64,000 bases of DNA from Bordetella parapertussis (GTDB lineage Bacteria > Bacteroidota > Bacteroidia > Chitinophagales > Chitinophagaceae), in NCBI GenBank assembly GCA_943331005.2, contig CALQJX020000008.1, forward strand, positions 72,916 through 136,915, written 5' to 3'. Below, one piece after another: positions 63,115 to 64,000 of this stretch (its first letter is position 1; every line of letters begins with the position of its first letter). A program made the translations under genes and the position numbers. Under the pieces are notes generated by a model, which ran no database searches, had not been told where the DNA came from, and was given only the letters and a program-made list of their open reading frames with translations.

Positions 63115-63675
63115 ATGGGAACCAACAAATCGAATACTATGTTCAGTACACTACTTACTGCGGGTATATTGTTTATGACCAGCTTTGCGGGAATGGCACA
63201 GTCGCATCGTGTGCCGCCACCGCCGCCACCTGCAAACAGGGCAGACCTGCCCTACATGAAGACCAGAGACATGCCTGCCTTCAATATACTGAAGAGCGAT
63301 AGCGTGGAGATCTTCAACACATTTTACATCCCCAAGGGGCGGCCGGTAGCTTTGATGCTTTTCTCGCCGGACTGCAAACATTGCAATGAGCTTACTGACA
63401 GAATAACGAGGGGAATGGACTCGCTGAGTGAAATTCGTTTCTACATAATGAGTATGACCGAAAACATGACGGCGATACGCAAGTTTGCCAAGGAACACCA
63501 TCTTGAAAAATACAAGAACATAGAAGTGGTGGGCTGCGATTATGAATTCTTCTTCATAACTCACTTTGGTGCTATGCGGGTGCCTACTATTGCGTTGTTT
63601 GATGCTGATAAAAAATACGTAGACCTGTTAGAGTCTGAAATAAGTGTACTGGATCTGTATACGAGAACGCATTGA
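63115..63675 (+). CDS. Exported thioredoxin-like protein
   Basis: 186 residues from the ATG at 63115 (MGTNKSNTMFSTLLTAG); the ATG at 63139 is an alternative with a better signal start. The signal ends around SFAGMAQ. A proline run (PPPPPP) follows. The active-site motif CKHC sits in FSPDCKHCNELTDRI, a thioredoxin C-x-x-C in an early helix, with the strand VALMLFSPDC before it and the cis-proline-type loop MRVPTIALFDADKKY later. It probably takes part in thiol-disulfide exchange in the periplasm; the direction (reductase or isomerase) cannot be read. It is followed by a tandem repeat array reaching the window end. Confidence 0.82.
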   Translation: MGTNKSNTMFSTLLTAGILFMTSFAGMAQSHRVPPPPPPANRADLPYMKTRDMPAFNILKSDSVEIFNTFYIPKGRPVALMLFSPDCKHCNELTDRITRGMDSLSEIRFYIMSMTENMTAIRKFAKEHHLEKYKNIEVVGCDYEFFFITHFGAMRVPTIALFDADKKYVDLLESEISVLDLYTRTH

Positions 63676-63714
63676 TGTGGTGGCTTGCACTTAACCTTAA
63701 GGGATCTGGAAGAG

Positions 63715-64000
63715 GAATTAACCACAAGGGGGTAGAGAAATTAACCACAAGGGGCACAAGGGGTTTGCACAAAGGAACACCAGGGAGTATGTACCTGTCG
63801 ACACAAAGAATGGAATGCAGTGGAGCGGTAGAGAAATTAACCACAAGGGGCACAAGGGGGTTGCACAAGGAACACCAGGGAGTATGTACCTGTCGACACA
63901 AAGAATGGAATGCAGTGGAGCGGTAGAGAAATTAACCACAAGGAGTATAGAAATTAACCACAAGGGACACAAGGGGGTTGCACAAGGAACACCAGGGAGT
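63715..64000 (+). repeat. Tandem array of about 95-bp units, cut by window edge
   Basis: Units restart at GAGAAATTAACCACAAGG near 63735, 63831 and 63926 (periods 96 and 95 bp). Inside each are GCACAAGGGG, TTGCACAAGGAACACC and GGGAGTATGTACCTGTCG. The unit core AATTAACCACAAGG also occurs in shortened form at 63716 and about 63950. No protein-like open frame is convincing: frames on both strands only echo the repeat. The array continues beyond the window. Confidence 0.85.

Noticed and set aside
63672..63972. Open frames of 84-104 codons on both strands
   Set aside because: They only translate the 95-bp tandem array and repeat the same residues.

Overview
The window comes from a Bacteroidota chromosome, most likely a Chitinophagaceae-type soil or water bacterium. 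Four things point there: several type IX secretion (T9SS) substrates and partners (a type B C-terminal domain, a type A C-terminal domain, PorP/SprF-like and PorV/PorQ-like barrels); a large TonB-dependent receptor with a carboxypeptidase-regulatory-like N-domain; start regions that mostly lack Shine-Dalgarno sequences; and promoter boxes of the Bacteroidota form TTG-N19-TAnnTTTG in front of several genes. No rRNA, tRNA, CRISPR array or intact insertion sequence was seen.

Layout. 1-9.2 kb: parB/parA, a UPF0173 hydrolase, DoxX, a glycosyltransferase and an MFS pump, then an ABC exporter, prfB and a spermidine-synthase-like gene. 9.2-20.3 kb (minus strand): plsY, prmA, then an OmpA/PD40 protein, a PorP/SprF barrel and a 1141-residue type B T9SS adhesin, then nadK and a POTRA/BamA-like barrel. 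20.5-28 kb: yidC, an O-antigen ligase-like protein, meaB, a MraY/WecA-like transferase, an S1/P1-nuclease-like zinc enzyme, a HIT protein and greA. 28-37 kb: a surface-export block of PorV-like barrel, 1349-residue secreted protein and TonB-dependent receptor. 37-51.7 kb: housekeeping genes (2-hydroxyacid dehydrogenase, rsmA, leucyl aminopeptidase, pdxA, batB/batC, aspS, msrA, purE, phoH), then a TonB-C/MORN-like protein and a WG-repeat protein.

51.9-57 kb is an accessory region. It holds an isolated terminase-like helix-turn-helix gene, four copies of a 51-nt double-hairpin repeat (two inside a 117-bp tandem duplication), a markedly AT-rich block of small unknown genes, and a pair made of a GNAT-fold-like protein and an XRE-type regulator behind a nested palindromic operator (candidate toxin-antitoxin system).

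57-64 kb encodes envelope and secreted proteins: an Ig-like lipoprotein, a glycosyltransferase, a protein-glutaminase (protein glutamine deamidase) precursor overlapped by a separate gene that looks like a free copy of its propeptide, a type A T9SS substrate and a thioredoxin-like protein. The window ends inside a tandem array of about 95-bp repeats.

The most notable items are the protein-glutaminase with its stand-alone propeptide paralogue, the 51-nt double-hairpin repeat that brackets small gene cassettes, and the GNAT/XRE pair. Calls rest on reading motifs and remembered families. No search was run, so unfamiliar proteins are left unnamed.
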